A stretch of DNA of 64,000 nt from Nocardioidaceae bacterium (GTDB lineage Bacteria > Actinomycetota > Actinomycetes > Propionibacteriales > Nocardioidaceae), in NCBI GenBank assembly GCA_018672315.1, contig CP076053.1, positions 3,397,827-3,461,826 on the forward strand, written 5' to 3'. Shown in pieces: positions 1 through 8,948 of the stretch; positions within the stretch are counted from its first letter, which is position 1, and the number at the start of each line of letters is the position of its first letter. Under the pieces are notes generated by a model, which was not told the origin of the DNA, searched no databases, and saw nothing but the letters and a program-made list of their open reading frames with translations. The translations under genes and the position numbers were made by a program.

Positions 1-904
1 CGCCCGCGTCCGTCACCGGCGCCAGCCTGGTGACGAGTCCGCTGACGCCCCCGCGCCAGGCGTCGTCGAAGGAGGACCCGGTCAGTGCCGATCCGCTCGG
101 TGAGGAGATGTCGACCCAGGCGTGCGAGCCGGCGATGACGAGCTCGGGCCGTTGCGCGACGGCGTCGTCGATCGCCCAGTCGCGCCACTGCATGCACTCC
201 GTCCACGGGACGTAGCCGCGCCGCATCGTGAACGTGTACGGCGCGCAGCCGTACTTGACGTAGACGAGGAGGCGTACGCCGGCACGCTCGGCCTGGTCGC
301 GGAGGCCCGGGAGCCACATCATCACGTGGGAGGAACCGATGAGCACCGCGGTGCGGTCGCTCGCCCGGTCACCGACGGCACACACCTGGTGGCGCGACTC
401 CCCGGGCTCGGCGGTGCACCGGGCCGGGAGGGGACGGGCGTCGTCCCGCAGAACCGAGCCCTGCTCGGCGAGCCCGCGGGGGAGACGCTCGCGCCGGTCG
501 GCCCGTTGCAGGGCGTCGCGCAGGTCGCCCTCGATGGCGCTGACGGGGCTCGGCGTCTCGGCCGGGGCGACCGCGGAGGTCGTACCGACGCCCACCTGCG
601 GCGTGCCGAGCGCACCACCGGCTCCGGCGGGCACCGAGCGCGGGCCGGCCGCGCGGGAGGCCCGCTCGGTCGTCAGGGGCGTGACCAGCCCCGCGTACGT
701 CGCGTCGAAGCGCCCCACGGCGACCGTGGTGACCGCCGTGCTGACGGCGGAGTCGACGGCCGGCGCGATGCCGGTGGAGGGTTCGGACCTGGCGGTGGAC
801 CAGCCGATCATCGCCGCGACCAGACCGAGGGCGCCGACGACCGCCGCGCCGCGACGCACGTGGCGCCGAGGCGTGGTCTCGTCGGCTCGCGGGCCTGGCG
901 TCAC
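1..904 (-). CDS. SGNH-domain protein, C-terminus cut off by window edge
   Basis: The reading frame opens at a GTG at 904 with GGAG 9 bases upstream and runs off the left edge after 301 codons, so the C-terminal catalytic block is not visible. A short basic start and one hydrophobic stretch (AAVVGALGLVAAMIGW) suggest a signal anchor, placing the rest outside the membrane. It shares blocks with the two genes at 8949-10993: CTAEPGESRHQVCAVGD, then GSSHVMMWLPGL, then VYVKYGCAPY and PWTECMQWRDWA. These match the SGNH-type domain usually fused to acyltransferase-3 membrane proteins that O-acylate surface glycans; here it stands alone. The usual first block GDSH reads GSSH. It lies 145 bases downstream of the malic enzyme on the same strand. 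The activity is inferred only. Confidence 0.8.
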   Translation of the reverse strand, partial: MTPGPRADETTPRRHVRRGAAVVGALGLVAAMIGWSTARSEPSTGIAPAVDSAVSTAVTTVAVGRFDATYAGLVTPLTTERASRAAGPRSVPAGAGGALGTPQVGVGTTSAVAPAETPSPVSAIEGDLRDALQRADRRERLPRGLAEQGSVLRDDARPLPARCTAEPGESRHQVCAVGDRASDRTAVLIGSSHVMMWLPGLRDQAERAGVRLLVYVKYGCAPYTFTMRRGYVPWTECMQWRDWAIDDAVAQRPELVIAGSHAWVDISSPSGSALTGSSFDDAWRGGVSGLVTRLAPVTDAG

Positions 905-1049
905 TGGTCGGTCTCCACGTCGGGACGGCCCCGCCGTGGCGGGTCGAGGGCAGGATCCACGGTAGACGATCCGCCGGAGTGCCCGGGGCTGTTTGCGCGA
1001 CCTTGGAGGGGCTTGGGGCGAAATGCCGCAGCAGCCGGTCTCGGGGTGT

Positions 1050-2432
1050 TCAGTCCTTCTCGTCCCCCGCGATGGCCTCGGCGACGCTGGTGACCACCTG
1101 GGAGTCGAAGACGCTCGGGATGATGAAGCTCGCGTTGAGCTCGTCGTCGCCCACCACCCGGGCGATCGCGTCGGCGGCCTTGAGCATCATCTCGACCGTG
1201 ACATCGGTGGCGCGGGCATCGAGAAGGCCTCGGAAGACACCGGGGAAGACGAGCACGTTGTTGATCTGGTTGGGATAGTCCGACCTGCCGCTGGCCACGA
1301 CCGCCGCGTGACGGCCGGCCACCGCCGGATCGATCTCGGGGTCGGGGTTGGCGAGGGCGAAGACAATGGGGTCCGGCGCCATCGTGGGGATCCACTCCTC
1401 CGCGAGGATGTCGGGCGCGCTGACCCCGATGAAGACGTCCGCCCCCTGCAACGCCACGTCGAGCCCGCCGGTGAGGCGGCGCGGGTTCGTGCGTGAGGCG
1501 AGCTCGGCCATGGCCGGTGCCAGGGACGTGTCATCGCGGCTAAGCACGCCCTCCTTGTCGACCACGACGACCTCGCCCACCCCGCCGGCCAGGAGCAGGG
1601 TGACGATGGCCGAGCCGGCGGCTCCGGCGCCCGCGACCACGACGGTGACGTCGCTCAGGTCCTTCTCGACCACCCTCAGCGCGTTCTTCAACGCTGCGGT
1701 GACCACGATCGCCGTGCCGTGCTGGTCGTCGTGGAAGACGGGGATGTCGAGCATCTCCTGCAGGCGACGCTCGACCTCGAAGCATCCCGGCGCCGCGATG
1801 TCCTCGAGATTGATGCCGCCGAAGCCGGGCGCGATCATGGCGACGGCCTGCACGATGTCGTCGGGATCCTGGCTGGCCAGACAGATCGGCCAGGCGTCGA
1901 TGTCCGCGAAGCGCTTGAAGAGCGCGGCCTTGCCCTCCATCACCGGCAGCGCCGCCCCGGGGCCGATGTTGCCGAGACCCAGCACGGCGGATCCGTCCGT
2001 CACCACGGCGACGGAGTTGCCCTTGACGGTCAGGCGGGGGACGTCCTCGGGGTTGTCGGCCAGCGCGCGGGAGACGCGGCCGACGCCGGGCGTGTAGGCC
2101 ATCGAGAGGTCGTCACGGGTCTTCAGCGAGACCTTGGAGGACACCTCGATCTTGCCGCCGATGTGCAGCAGGAAGGTGCGGTCGGAGACCTTGTGGACGG
2201 TGACGCCGTCGAGCTCCTCGACCTTCTCGACGATGCGGTGGGAGTGCTCCTCGTTGCTCGCGGAGCACGTCACGTCGACGACCAGACGGTCGTGCCGTGA
2301 CTCCGCCACGTCGATGGCGGTGACGACACCCTCGGCCGCTCCCACGCAGGTGGCGATCTGACCGACGACGTTGTAGTCGGTCGTCGTGTGCAGACGCATC
2401 GTGATCGAGTACGAGGAGGTGGTGGCGGCCAT
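1050..2432 (-). CDS. NAD-type malic enzyme with N-terminal ACT domain
   Basis: A 460-residue malic enzyme, which decarboxylates malate to pyruvate with reduction of NAD(P), linking the TCA cycle to pyruvate metabolism. Residues 1 to about 85 form an ACT-like regulatory domain (SYSITMRLHTTTDYNVVG), typical of the actinobacterial and Bacillus forms. The catalytic part follows: SMAYTPGVGRVSRAL with the catalytic Tyr near 112, VTDGSAVLGLGNIGP, the metal-binding acidic run FHDDQHGTA, a Rossmann motif VVAGAGAAGSA near 262, and FALANPDPEI. The ATG at 2432 is chosen because the ACT domain begins there; a GGAGG lies 15 bases upstream, rather far. It is divergent from the aldo-keto reductase across 79 bp. 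Cofactor preference cannot be read safely. Confidence 0.93.
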   Translation of the reverse strand: MAATTSSYSITMRLHTTTDYNVVGQIATCVGAAEGVVTAIDVAESRHDRLVVDVTCSASNEEHSHRIVEKVEELDGVTVHKVSDRTFLLHIGGKIEVSSKVSLKTRDDLSMAYTPGVGRVSRALADNPEDVPRLTVKGNSVAVVTDGSAVLGLGNIGPGAALPVMEGKAALFKRFADIDAWPICLASQDPDDIVQAVAMIAPGFGGINLEDIAAPGCFEVERRLQEMLDIPVFHDDQHGTAIVVTAALKNALRVVEKDLSDVTVVVAGAGAAGSAIVTLLLAGGVGEVVVVDKEGVLSRDDTSLAPAMAELASRTNPRRLTGGLDVALQGADVFIGVSAPDILAEEWIPTMAPDPIVFALANPDPEIDPAVAGRHAAVVASGRSDYPNQINNVLVFPGVFRGLLDARATDVTVEMMLKAADAIARVVGDDELNASFIIPSVFDSQVVTSVAEAIAGDEKD

Positions 2433-2511
2433 GGGAGAACTCAACCACCTCCGCCCCTTACCCGGGGGTAGCGCACGACTGGCCGGGCGCGGAGCGGGGC
2501 AGGGGAGGGGC

Positions 2512-3396
2512 ATGCACACACGCACACTCGGCAACGACACCGTCGGCACCCACCAGGTCGGGGCGGTCGGCATCGGCTGCATGACCATGGACCAGGAGGG
2601 CCGCGCCCCTCGCGACCAGCTGCTCGCGACCGTGCGTGCCGCGGTCGATGCGGGCGTCACGCTCTTCGACACCGCGGACGCGTACGGGCCCGGCAAGCTG
2701 GGAGCCGGGGCGAACGGTGAGAACGAGCGGTTGCTCGCCTCCCTGCTCGACGAGGCCGGCGTACGCGAGCACGCGCTCGTGGCGACGAAGGCCGGCCACG
2801 TGCGCACCGATCCGGACGGCGGCTGGGACACCGACTCCTCCGCCGAGCACCTGCGTCACGCCGTCGACGCCTCGATCGAGCGGCTCGGCGTCGAGCACAT
2901 CGACCTCTGGCAGCACCACCGGCCGGACCCCGACACCCCGTACGAGGAGGTGCTGCAGACGCTGAAGGCGATCCACGACTCCGGCAAGGTCCGCATGATC
3001 GGGCTCTCCAACGCCGATCCCGAGCAGATCAAGACCGCCCATGCGGTGCTCGGCAGCGCCCTGGTGAGCGTGCAGAACCAGTTCAGCCCCAAGTTCCGCT
3101 CCTCGGCGCGTGAGATCGAGGTCTGCGCGGACCTGGGCATCGCGTTCCTGCCGTGGTCGCCCCTGGGCGGTCTCAACGACGCGAAGGAGCTCGCCGAGAA
3201 GCACCCCGCCTTCGCCCGCGTCGCCGAGGAGCACGAGGTCTCCGCGCAGCAGATCGCGATTGCGTGGGAACTGGCCCAGGCCGACGTCGTCATCCCGATC
3301 CCGGGCGCCAAGCGGCCGGAGTCGATCACGGACTCGGCCGCGGCGGCGGACCTGCAGCTCACCGACGAGCAGCTCGCCGCGCTCGACGCCGACTGA
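2512..3396 (+). CDS. Aldo/keto reductase
   Basis: A 294-residue TIM-barrel aldo/keto reductase using NADPH to reduce aldehydes or ketones. The catalytic tetrad is visible: Asp and Tyr in LFDTADAYGPG, Lys in LVATKAGHV, His in LWQHHRPDP. The cofactor-binding end is present (VVIPIPGAKRPESITDSAAAADLQL). Length and spacing are normal for the family. The ATG at 2512 is preferred to in-frame upstream codons because AGGGGAGGGG immediately precedes it and the family N-terminus starts here. The substrate is unknown. The gene is divergent from the malic enzyme and followed by the ABC exporter after 78 bases; no operon partner is obvious. Confidence 0.93.
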   Translation: MHTRTLGNDTVGTHQVGAVGIGCMTMDQEGRAPRDQLLATVRAAVDAGVTLFDTADAYGPGKLGAGANGENERLLASLLDEAGVREHALVATKAGHVRTDPDGGWDTDSSAEHLRHAVDASIERLGVEHIDLWQHHRPDPDTPYEEVLQTLKAIHDSGKVRMIGLSNADPEQIKTAHAVLGSALVSVQNQFSPKFRSSAREIEVCADLGIAFLPWSPLGGLNDAKELAEKHPAFARVAEEHEVSAQQIAIAWELAQADVVIPIPGAKRPESITDSAAAADLQLTDEQLAALDAD

Positions 3397-3462
3397 ACCG
3401 GCAGCACCGACGGCGCCCGCATGCGCCGCTTGCGATCGCGAAAATTCGGTCGACGGCGCACC

Positions 3463-3468
3463 TAGGGT
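3463..3468 (+). promoter_or_regulatory. -10 box TAGGGT for leaderless ABC exporter
   Basis: TAGGGT lies 3 bases before GTG 3472 and 6 bases before GTG 3475, with no ribosome binding site. The 6-base spacing matches the other leaderless-type starts in the window and favours 3475. Confidence 0.5.
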
Positions 3469-3474
3469 GACGTG

Positions 3475-6400
3475 GTGTCTCGCAACGCCACCGGGTCTCT
3501 CGGGCGCCCCGGAATCGTCGGGCAAACGGCGGGTGAGTCGCGCCGTCTGGACCTGCGTCGCGTCGCCAACGGACGGTCGGTCGCAGCCCTCGGGCTGCTC
3601 GTCGTGTCCACGACGGCAGCGGCCTCGTCGACGGTGGTCGCGGGTCGCCTGGCCGAGTCCGCCACGGGCATCCTCGTCACCGTATTCGCGATGCTGGTCG
3701 TGGGCGGGGTGGTGCTGGAGAACGGCGCTCTCGTCGCCTGGTCCGCCGTCGTCGACCGTGCCGAGGGCAGGCTCCGCGCCGACCTGGTGGACGTCGTCCT
3801 CGCGCAACCGTTGGACGTCGCCGCCGAGCAGGCCGTCGGCGAGCTGCTGGACCGGGTCGATGACGACACGCACCAGGTCGGCAACCTGCTGCGGCGCGAC
3901 GCGTGGCAGGCGCTGCGCACCGTCGCGGCGCTCGTGCCGCTGTGGGTGGTCGCGGGGCTGACGTGGACTCCTGCCTTCGTCCTCGTCCCTCTCGGCCTCG
4001 CGGCCGTCGTCTGGGTCGTCCGTTCCCGTCTCGCCGAGATCTCCGAGCGCAAGGTCGTGGAGGAGGCCGCGTGGACGGACCACGCCGCGATGGTCGAGGA
4101 GGGCATCGCGGCCCGCGACGACATCCGCTCCAGCCTCGGCCAGCCCTTCGTCGTGCGCCGTACCGCGGAGCTCGCGGCCGAGGTGCATCGCCGGTTCGTC
4201 CGTGTGCTGAACCTCGAGGCGGGCATCGGCCTGGCCACGGGCCTGCTCCTGCATGCGCTGCTGGCAGCGGTCGCGGTGGCGGGGGTGCTGCTCGTGGACG
4301 CCGGTCGCCTGGGAGTCGCGGAGCTGGTCACGCTGTTCCTCGTCTTCTCGCAGCTGGTGGGGCAGGCCGACTCCGCTGCGCGCCGGCTGCCCGAGCTGCA
4401 GAGCGGCTTCGGGGCCGTGCTGCGGCTGCGGGAACTGCTCGCGTCGCCGGCGGAGCCCGCGGGTGGGGCCGACCTCCCCGACGGAGACCTCGACATCTCG
4501 CTGCAAGGGCTGCGCTTCGCGTACCCCACGGGCGACTTCGCCCTGCGCGACCTCGACCTCGAGGTTCCCGCCGGCAGCACGCTGGCGCTCGTGGGGCGTA
4601 CGGGCTCGGGCAAGTCGACGCTGGTCTCGCTGCTGTCGCGCGCCGCGGACCCGCCGCCCGGCACCGTGCTCCTCGGCGGTCTCGACATCACCGAGGTCGA
4701 CCTGGCCACGCTGCGCCGGGAGGTGGGTGTCGTCACCCAGCGCACCGAGCTGCTTGCCGCCACGCTGGCGGAGAACATCACGTTGTGGGCGCCGGTGCCG
4801 CGCGCACGCGTCGAGGCCGCGGTCGCGGACCTGGGCCTCACCGCGTGGATCGCCGGTCTGCCCCGCGGTCTCGACACCCCGTTGGGACCCGGCGGGACGA
4901 CCCTCTCCGCCGGTGAGGAGCAGCTGGTCGCGTTCGCGCGGCTCCTGGTGCGCGACGTACGCGTCGTGGTGCTCGACGAGGCGACGGCAAGGATGGATCC
5001 GGTGACCGAGGCCCGCGTCGTCGCCGCCTCCTCGCGACTGCTGCAGGGGCGTACGGGCGTGCTGGTCGCTCACCGGCTGGCGACGACGGACCGCGCCGAC
5101 CTGGTGGCAGTGATGGAGGGCGGCCGGATCGTGCAGCAGGGGCCGCGGGCCGAGCTGGCGCGTACGCCGGGTCGCTTCGCGGACCTGGTGCGAGCTGCCG
5201 CGCGCGACGAGCAGTCACAGGCGGACGCCGCATCCGCGCCAGAGATCGGTGCTTCCACAGGGATCGGGTCGGGCTCACGACGGGAGGCCGCGCCGCCTCC
5301 AGCGCCGGTGCTGGAGCCGACGCCGTCCCTGGTGTCGGCCACGTGGCGGGCGCTGATGGTGAGGAAGCTGTGGGGGATCGCGACGGTGCCGTTCTTCCTC
5401 TTCTCGGCAGCCACGGGGGCGTTCGGCGCGGCGACGGCGTGGCTGTGGGGGAACCTGGTCGCGGGGCTGCAGGACGGGGCGGACCCGACGCGTCTGCTGG
5501 TCGCCGTCGGCGCCTCGCTGCTGGTGGCTCCGTTCTTCCTGTCGGCGGGGATCTGGCTGTACCCGCGCTGGTGGGTCGAGGTGCTGCTGCGCGTACGCAA
5601 CGCCGTGCTGGTCGGGCAGACCCGCACGCGACGGTTGCGCCGCGACCCGGCAGGCGAGGTCGTCGGGCGGGCGATGGACGCCGACCGCTACGTGCACTAC
5701 TGCGACCTGTGGGTCGACCTGACCAACGGCGCGCTGCTGGTGGTGCTCACGGCAGCGCTGGCGGGAGAGCCGCTCGCCGGTCTCGTGCCCGCGTCAGTGC
5801 TGCTCGCGGCTGCTGGCGCGTCGTGGGGTGGTCGGGCGGTCGCGGGGCGATCCGAGAGCCGGGCCTCGACGACCCGCGCCGGCTTCGGTCGCTCCCTGGT
5901 CTCGGTGCTGGAGTCGCTGCGCACCATCAAGCTGGCCGGCGCGACGGCGTACGCCCGCGGCCACCTCGCCGATGTCGACGGCGGGCGCGTGGAGGCTGCG
6001 CTCGTGGAGCACCGCGTGCGTGCGCTGCTCGACGCGGTGCCGCGGCTGATGGTGCAGACCGGCGCGGTGGTCGCCTGGCTGGGTCTGCTGCTGGGCTGGT
6101 GGGGGCTGCCCACCGCGCTGCTGCTGGCGTCTTCCATCGCCGGGTTCGAGTTCTTCGGACGGGTCGCCGGTGCCGTGGTCACCCAGGCGCCGGGCACCCG
6201 GGCCTGGATCGAGGCCACTTCGGCCTTCGGCGGGGGAGGCCAGCTGGTCGACCTGCCGGAGGGAGTCGACCTCGTCGCGGGCGCTGCTCCGCCGCCGCAT
6301 CCGCTGGACCGGACGCCGGCAGCGACATGGCAGGTGCACGACCTGACGGCCGTCCACGACGACGGCACGGTCGGAGTGCGCGGGGTCTCCCTGACTCTGG

Positions 6401-6999
6401 ATCCTGGCCAGCTGGTCCTCTTGCTCGGCCCGGTCGGCTCCGGCAAGTCGAGCGTGCTCGCCGCGCTGGCGGGCCTGGTCTCCTGGACCGGCGAGGTCTG
6501 CCGCGACGGCACCGCGATCACGGATGCGGAGCGCGAGCTGCGGCCGCCGCACGTAGCGTACGTCGCGCAGGTGCCACGGGTGCTGTCCGGAACGTTCGAG
6601 GACAACGTCGCGATGCACCACGACCGGCCTGTGGCTGCGGCGCTGTCGGCAGCGCGGCTGGACGAGGACGTCGCTGACGCCGGCGGACCCAAGGCACGTG
6701 TCGGGCACCGCGGCGTACGCCTGTCCGGCGGCCAGGTGCAGCGCCTGGCCCTCGCTCGGGCGCTCGCCTGCGAGCCCGACCTGCTGCTGGCCGACGACGT
6801 GTCGTCGGCGCTGGACGCGGCAACGGAGATCGAGCTCTGGGACACCCTGCGTGCGCGCGGCGGCACGGTGCTGGCGTCGACGTCCAAGCGCGCAGCCTTG
6901 GCGCGGGCCGATCGGGTGGTCGTGCTCGACGCAGGCGAGGTCGTCGGAACGGGCACGTGGAGCGAGCTCGAGGAGGAGTGGGGGCACCTGGCCGGGTGA
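3475..6999 (+). CDS. Fused ABC exporter, TMD-NBD-TMD-NBD in one chain
   Basis: A 1174-residue full-size exporter with two membrane domains (about 20-310 and 620-910) each followed by a nucleotide-binding domain. NBD1 has Walker A GRTGSGKST near 373, an altered signature LSAGE near 477, Walker B VVVLDEAT near 497 and H-loop VAHRLAT near 531. NBD2 has Walker A GPVGSGKSS near 985, a normal signature LSGGQ near 1083, but Walker B LLLADDVSSALD with Asp in place of the catalytic Glu, and STSKRAA where the H-loop His should be. The two composite sites are therefore one canonical and one degenerate, as in heterodimeric type IV exporters. The cargo is unknown (lipid, drug or peptide). The start is chosen from the TAGGGT -10 spacing; GTG 3472 is the alternative. 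Confidence 0.92.
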   Translation: MSRNATGSLGRPGIVGQTAGESRRLDLRRVANGRSVAALGLLVVSTTAAASSTVVAGRLAESATGILVTVFAMLVVGGVVLENGALVAWSAVVDRAEGRLRADLVDVVLAQPLDVAAEQAVGELLDRVDDDTHQVGNLLRRDAWQALRTVAALVPLWVVAGLTWTPAFVLVPLGLAAVVWVVRSRLAEISERKVVEEAAWTDHAAMVEEGIAARDDIRSSLGQPFVVRRTAELAAEVHRRFVRVLNLEAGIGLATGLLLHALLAAVAVAGVLLVDAGRLGVAELVTLFLVFSQLVGQADSAARRLPELQSGFGAVLRLRELLASPAEPAGGADLPDGDLDISLQGLRFAYPTGDFALRDLDLEVPAGSTLALVGRTGSGKSTLVSLLSRAADPPPGTVLLGGLDITEVDLATLRREVGVVTQRTELLAATLAENITLWAPVPRARVEAAVADLGLTAWIAGLPRGLDTPLGPGGTTLSAGEEQLVAFARLLVRDVRVVVLDEATARMDPVTEARVVAASSRLLQGRTGVLVAHRLATTDRADLVAVMEGGRIVQQGPRAELARTPGRFADLVRAAARDEQSQADAASAPEIGASTGIGSGSRREAAPPPAPVLEPTPSLVSATWRALMVRKLWGIATVPFFLFSAATGAFGAATAWLWGNLVAGLQDGADPTRLLVAVGASLLVAPFFLSAGIWLYPRWWVEVLLRVRNAVLVGQTRTRRLRRDPAGEVVGRAMDADRYVHYCDLWVDLTNGALLVVLTAALAGEPLAGLVPASVLLAAAGASWGGRAVAGRSESRASTTRAGFGRSLVSVLESLRTIKLAGATAYARGHLADVDGGRVEAALVEHRVRALLDAVPRLMVQTGAVVAWLGLLLGWWGLPTALLLASSIAGFEFFGRVAGAVVTQAPGTRAWIEATSAFGGGGQLVDLPEGVDLVAGAAPPPHPLDRTPAATWQVHDLTAVHDDGTVGVRGVSLTLDPGQLVLLLGPVGSGKSSVLAALAGLVSWTGEVCRDGTAITDAERELRPPHVAYVAQVPRVLSGTFEDNVAMHHDRPVAAALSAARLDEDVADAGGPKARVGHRGVRLSGGQVQRLALARALACEPDLLLADDVSSALDAATEIELWDTLRARGGTVLASTSKRAALARADRVVVLDAGEVVGTGTWSELEEEWGHLAG

Positions 7000-7067
7000 C
7001 GGGCAGCTGGAGGTGCGGCGCCGAGGCGTCTGCAGGCGCCCTGGCCGCATGCCGTGCGCACCTCGCC

Positions 7068-7334
7068 GTGAGCACTGGCAGGCACGATGCAGGACATGAC
7101 GCGCCACGCGTACGTCACGAGCCTGCTGCCCTCGGATCCGCCGCGGCCTTCGCCAGGGTCCTGGCCGTCGCCGACGCCCCGGGGCCCGCCGCGCTCTACG
7201 TCGGAAGCCGTCCGGCGCATCGGCACGTCACGCTGGTGCTCGGGCGCGCCGCGCAGCTGGCCGGCACGATCGCCACTCTCTCCGTCCCCGCCGCTCGACT
7301 GCAGTACCGGTGGTGCGTGCCCTCGGAGCCGTGA
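7068..7334 (+). CDS. Possible small hypothetical protein (88 aa)
   Basis: This is the only candidate gene in the 420-base gap between the exporter and the HNH gene. From GTG 7068 a frame of 88 codons shows strong G/C at third positions from about codon 20 on, as in real genes here, and a plausible protein with a segment AALYVGSRPAHRHVTLVLG. There is no clear ribosome binding site or -10 box, and no family is recognised. It may be a genuine small gene, a remnant of a larger one, or chance. Confidence 0.35.
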   Translation: MSTGRHDAGHDAPRVRHEPAALGSAAAFARVLAVADAPGPAALYVGSRPAHRHVTLVLGRAAQLAGTIATLSVPAARLQYRWCVPSEP

Positions 7335-7406
7335 CCCCGTGGGAGGTGTTGTCCACACCTCGAGACGTGCAGGGCCGATCGCGTCGGAAGTGTCGGTGGT
7401 CGTCCC

Positions 7407-7412
7407 TAGCGT
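7407..7412 (+). promoter_or_regulatory. -10 box TAGCGT for leaderless HNH gene
   Basis: TAGCGT, 7 bases, then GTG 7420, with no Shine-Dalgarno sequence. The pattern is repeated at many genes here. Confidence 0.6.
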
Positions 7413-7419
7413 TGTCCTC

Positions 7420-8922
7420 GTGATCGAGTCCCTGCCCGTTCCTGAGACGCCGCGCCTGCTGGTCGCGGCGCTGCAGGGCGTGCAGGTCCAGCAGGCCGGT
7501 GTCGAGCTGCGCCGCGCGCAGCTGGTGCTGGCCTGGGCCGACGCGCACCCCGGGGACCACCTCGTGTCCGACGGCACCGCGCCGATCGCGTGGCACGGTG
7601 AGCCCGACCATCAGGCCGGCGCGGGTGCAGGCCCGGCGCTGGGTGGTGAACGAGCGGTGCAGCCGGGCGGGGCCGGAACACCTCTGGTGGCCGAGTTCGC
7701 GTTGGCTGAGCTGGGTGCCACGTTGGGGCTGTCGGTCGCGAGCACCCGTCGTTTGGTCGGTGACCTCCTCGAGCTCCGTCACCGGCTCCGTGGCTGCTGG
7801 GCACGTGTCGAGGACCTCCAGGTCCCGCTGTGGCGGGCCCGCCGCGTCGCCCAGGCCACCCTGGACCTGCACCCCGAGGTCGCCGCCGCGGTCGACGCCC
7901 AGGTCGCCGACCGGGTCCACACCCTCGGGCCCGCAGCGATCGACCAGGTCGTGACACGCACCCGCCACCGACTCGACCCCGAGCAGGCCCACGCGCTGCT
8001 GGACCGCTGCGCCCAGACCCGCGGGGTGCGGGTCTTCCTCGGCGACGGCACTCACACCCTCACCGCGGACGTCGCCGCGACCCTGGACCACCTCGATGCC
8101 CTCGACCTCGAACGCGCCGTCGCCGCCGGCGCCGCCGCACTCGCCGCAGCCGGGTCCACCGAGTCCCTCGACGTACGCCGCGCGAAGGCCCTCGGCGCAC
8201 TCGCCCGCGGCGACCAGATGCTCCTGGACGAGTCCGCAGTCCAGGAGACCGACACCGGCACTCGCTCGGGGGTGGTGGCGCTGCCGCGGGCGTCGCGTGA
8301 GGTCGTGCTCCACGTCCACCTCTCCGAAGCCGCGCTCGGCGACCCCGCCGCGGCCAGCATCGCGTGGGTCGAGCAGGGTCCGCTGCGGCAGGTCCCCGTG
8401 GAGCTGGTGCGGCAGTGGTGCGGTGCTGCGTCCACCACCCGCATCACCCTGCGTCCCGTCCTCGACCCCGATGCTGAACTCACCAGCGACGGCTACGAGC
8501 CGTCGACCCAGTTGGCCGAGCAGATCATCATCCGCGACACCGGGTGCGTGTTCCCCGACTGCACCCGCCCGGCCCGCTCCTGCGACCTGGACCACCTGCA
8601 CCCCTATACGGCCGGCGGGCAGACGAACTCAGCGAACCTCGCCCCGCTGTGCCGGTTCCACCACCGCCTCAAGACCCACGGCGGGTGGGCCTACGCCCGC
8701 ACCGGGCCCGGTGCCTATGAGTGGACCTCTCCGCACCGCCAACGATTCCTCGTCACCACCCGCCCCGGAGGACCACCGCAGACCAGACGCCTCGCCGGGC
8801 TCCCCGGAGGCCGCGACGGACCCGCCACCATCCGCATCGACCCACCACCCCCACCAGCCCTGCCGGCCGAGCACGTCCCCGTACATGCGCCGGCACGAGA
8901 ACGCACACCCGCACCCTTCTGA
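7420..8922 (+). CDS. DUF222 / HNH endonuclease domain protein
   Basis: A 500-residue protein of the actinobacterial DUF222-HNH family (the 13E12 repeat family of mycobacteria), usually multicopy. The N-terminal two thirds is the helical DUF222 region. The C-terminal zinc/HNH nuclease domain is clear near 370-415: GCVFPDCTRPARSCDLDHLHPY, then NLAPLCRFHHRLKTHGGW, with the paired Cys residues and the H-N-H residues in place. The tail is proline-rich. The role is unproven; related genes are thought to be mobile or recombination-associated, but no flanking repeats are visible here. The GTG at 7420 is supported by a leaderless -10 box. It ends 26 bases from the convergent SGNH gene. Confidence 0.9.
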   Translation: MIESLPVPETPRLLVAALQGVQVQQAGVELRRAQLVLAWADAHPGDHLVSDGTAPIAWHGEPDHQAGAGAGPALGGERAVQPGGAGTPLVAEFALAELGATLGLSVASTRRLVGDLLELRHRLRGCWARVEDLQVPLWRARRVAQATLDLHPEVAAAVDAQVADRVHTLGPAAIDQVVTRTRHRLDPEQAHALLDRCAQTRGVRVFLGDGTHTLTADVAATLDHLDALDLERAVAAGAAALAAAGSTESLDVRRAKALGALARGDQMLLDESAVQETDTGTRSGVVALPRASREVVLHVHLSEAALGDPAAASIAWVEQGPLRQVPVELVRQWCGAASTTRITLRPVLDPDAELTSDGYEPSTQLAEQIIIRDTGCVFPDCTRPARSCDLDHLHPYTAGGQTNSANLAPLCRFHHRLKTHGGWAYARTGPGAYEWTSPHRQRFLVTTRPGGPPQTRRLAGLPGGRDGPATIRIDPPPPPALPAEHVPVHAPARERTPAPF

Positions 8923-8948
8923 GCGCCATGTGCTCGGCCGGGTCCGGG

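Noticed and set aside
2458-5073. Long open frame (871 codons) on the minus strand opposite the aldo-keto reductase and the ABC exporter
   Set aside because: It is rich in Arg, Gly and His with no domain, and lies antisense to two genes with clear motifs. It is a product of high GC content.
7420-8922. HNH gene as an intron-encoded or mobile endonuclease
   Set aside because: No interrupted host gene, target duplication or terminal repeats are visible; it is a normal DUF222-HNH gene with its own promoter box.
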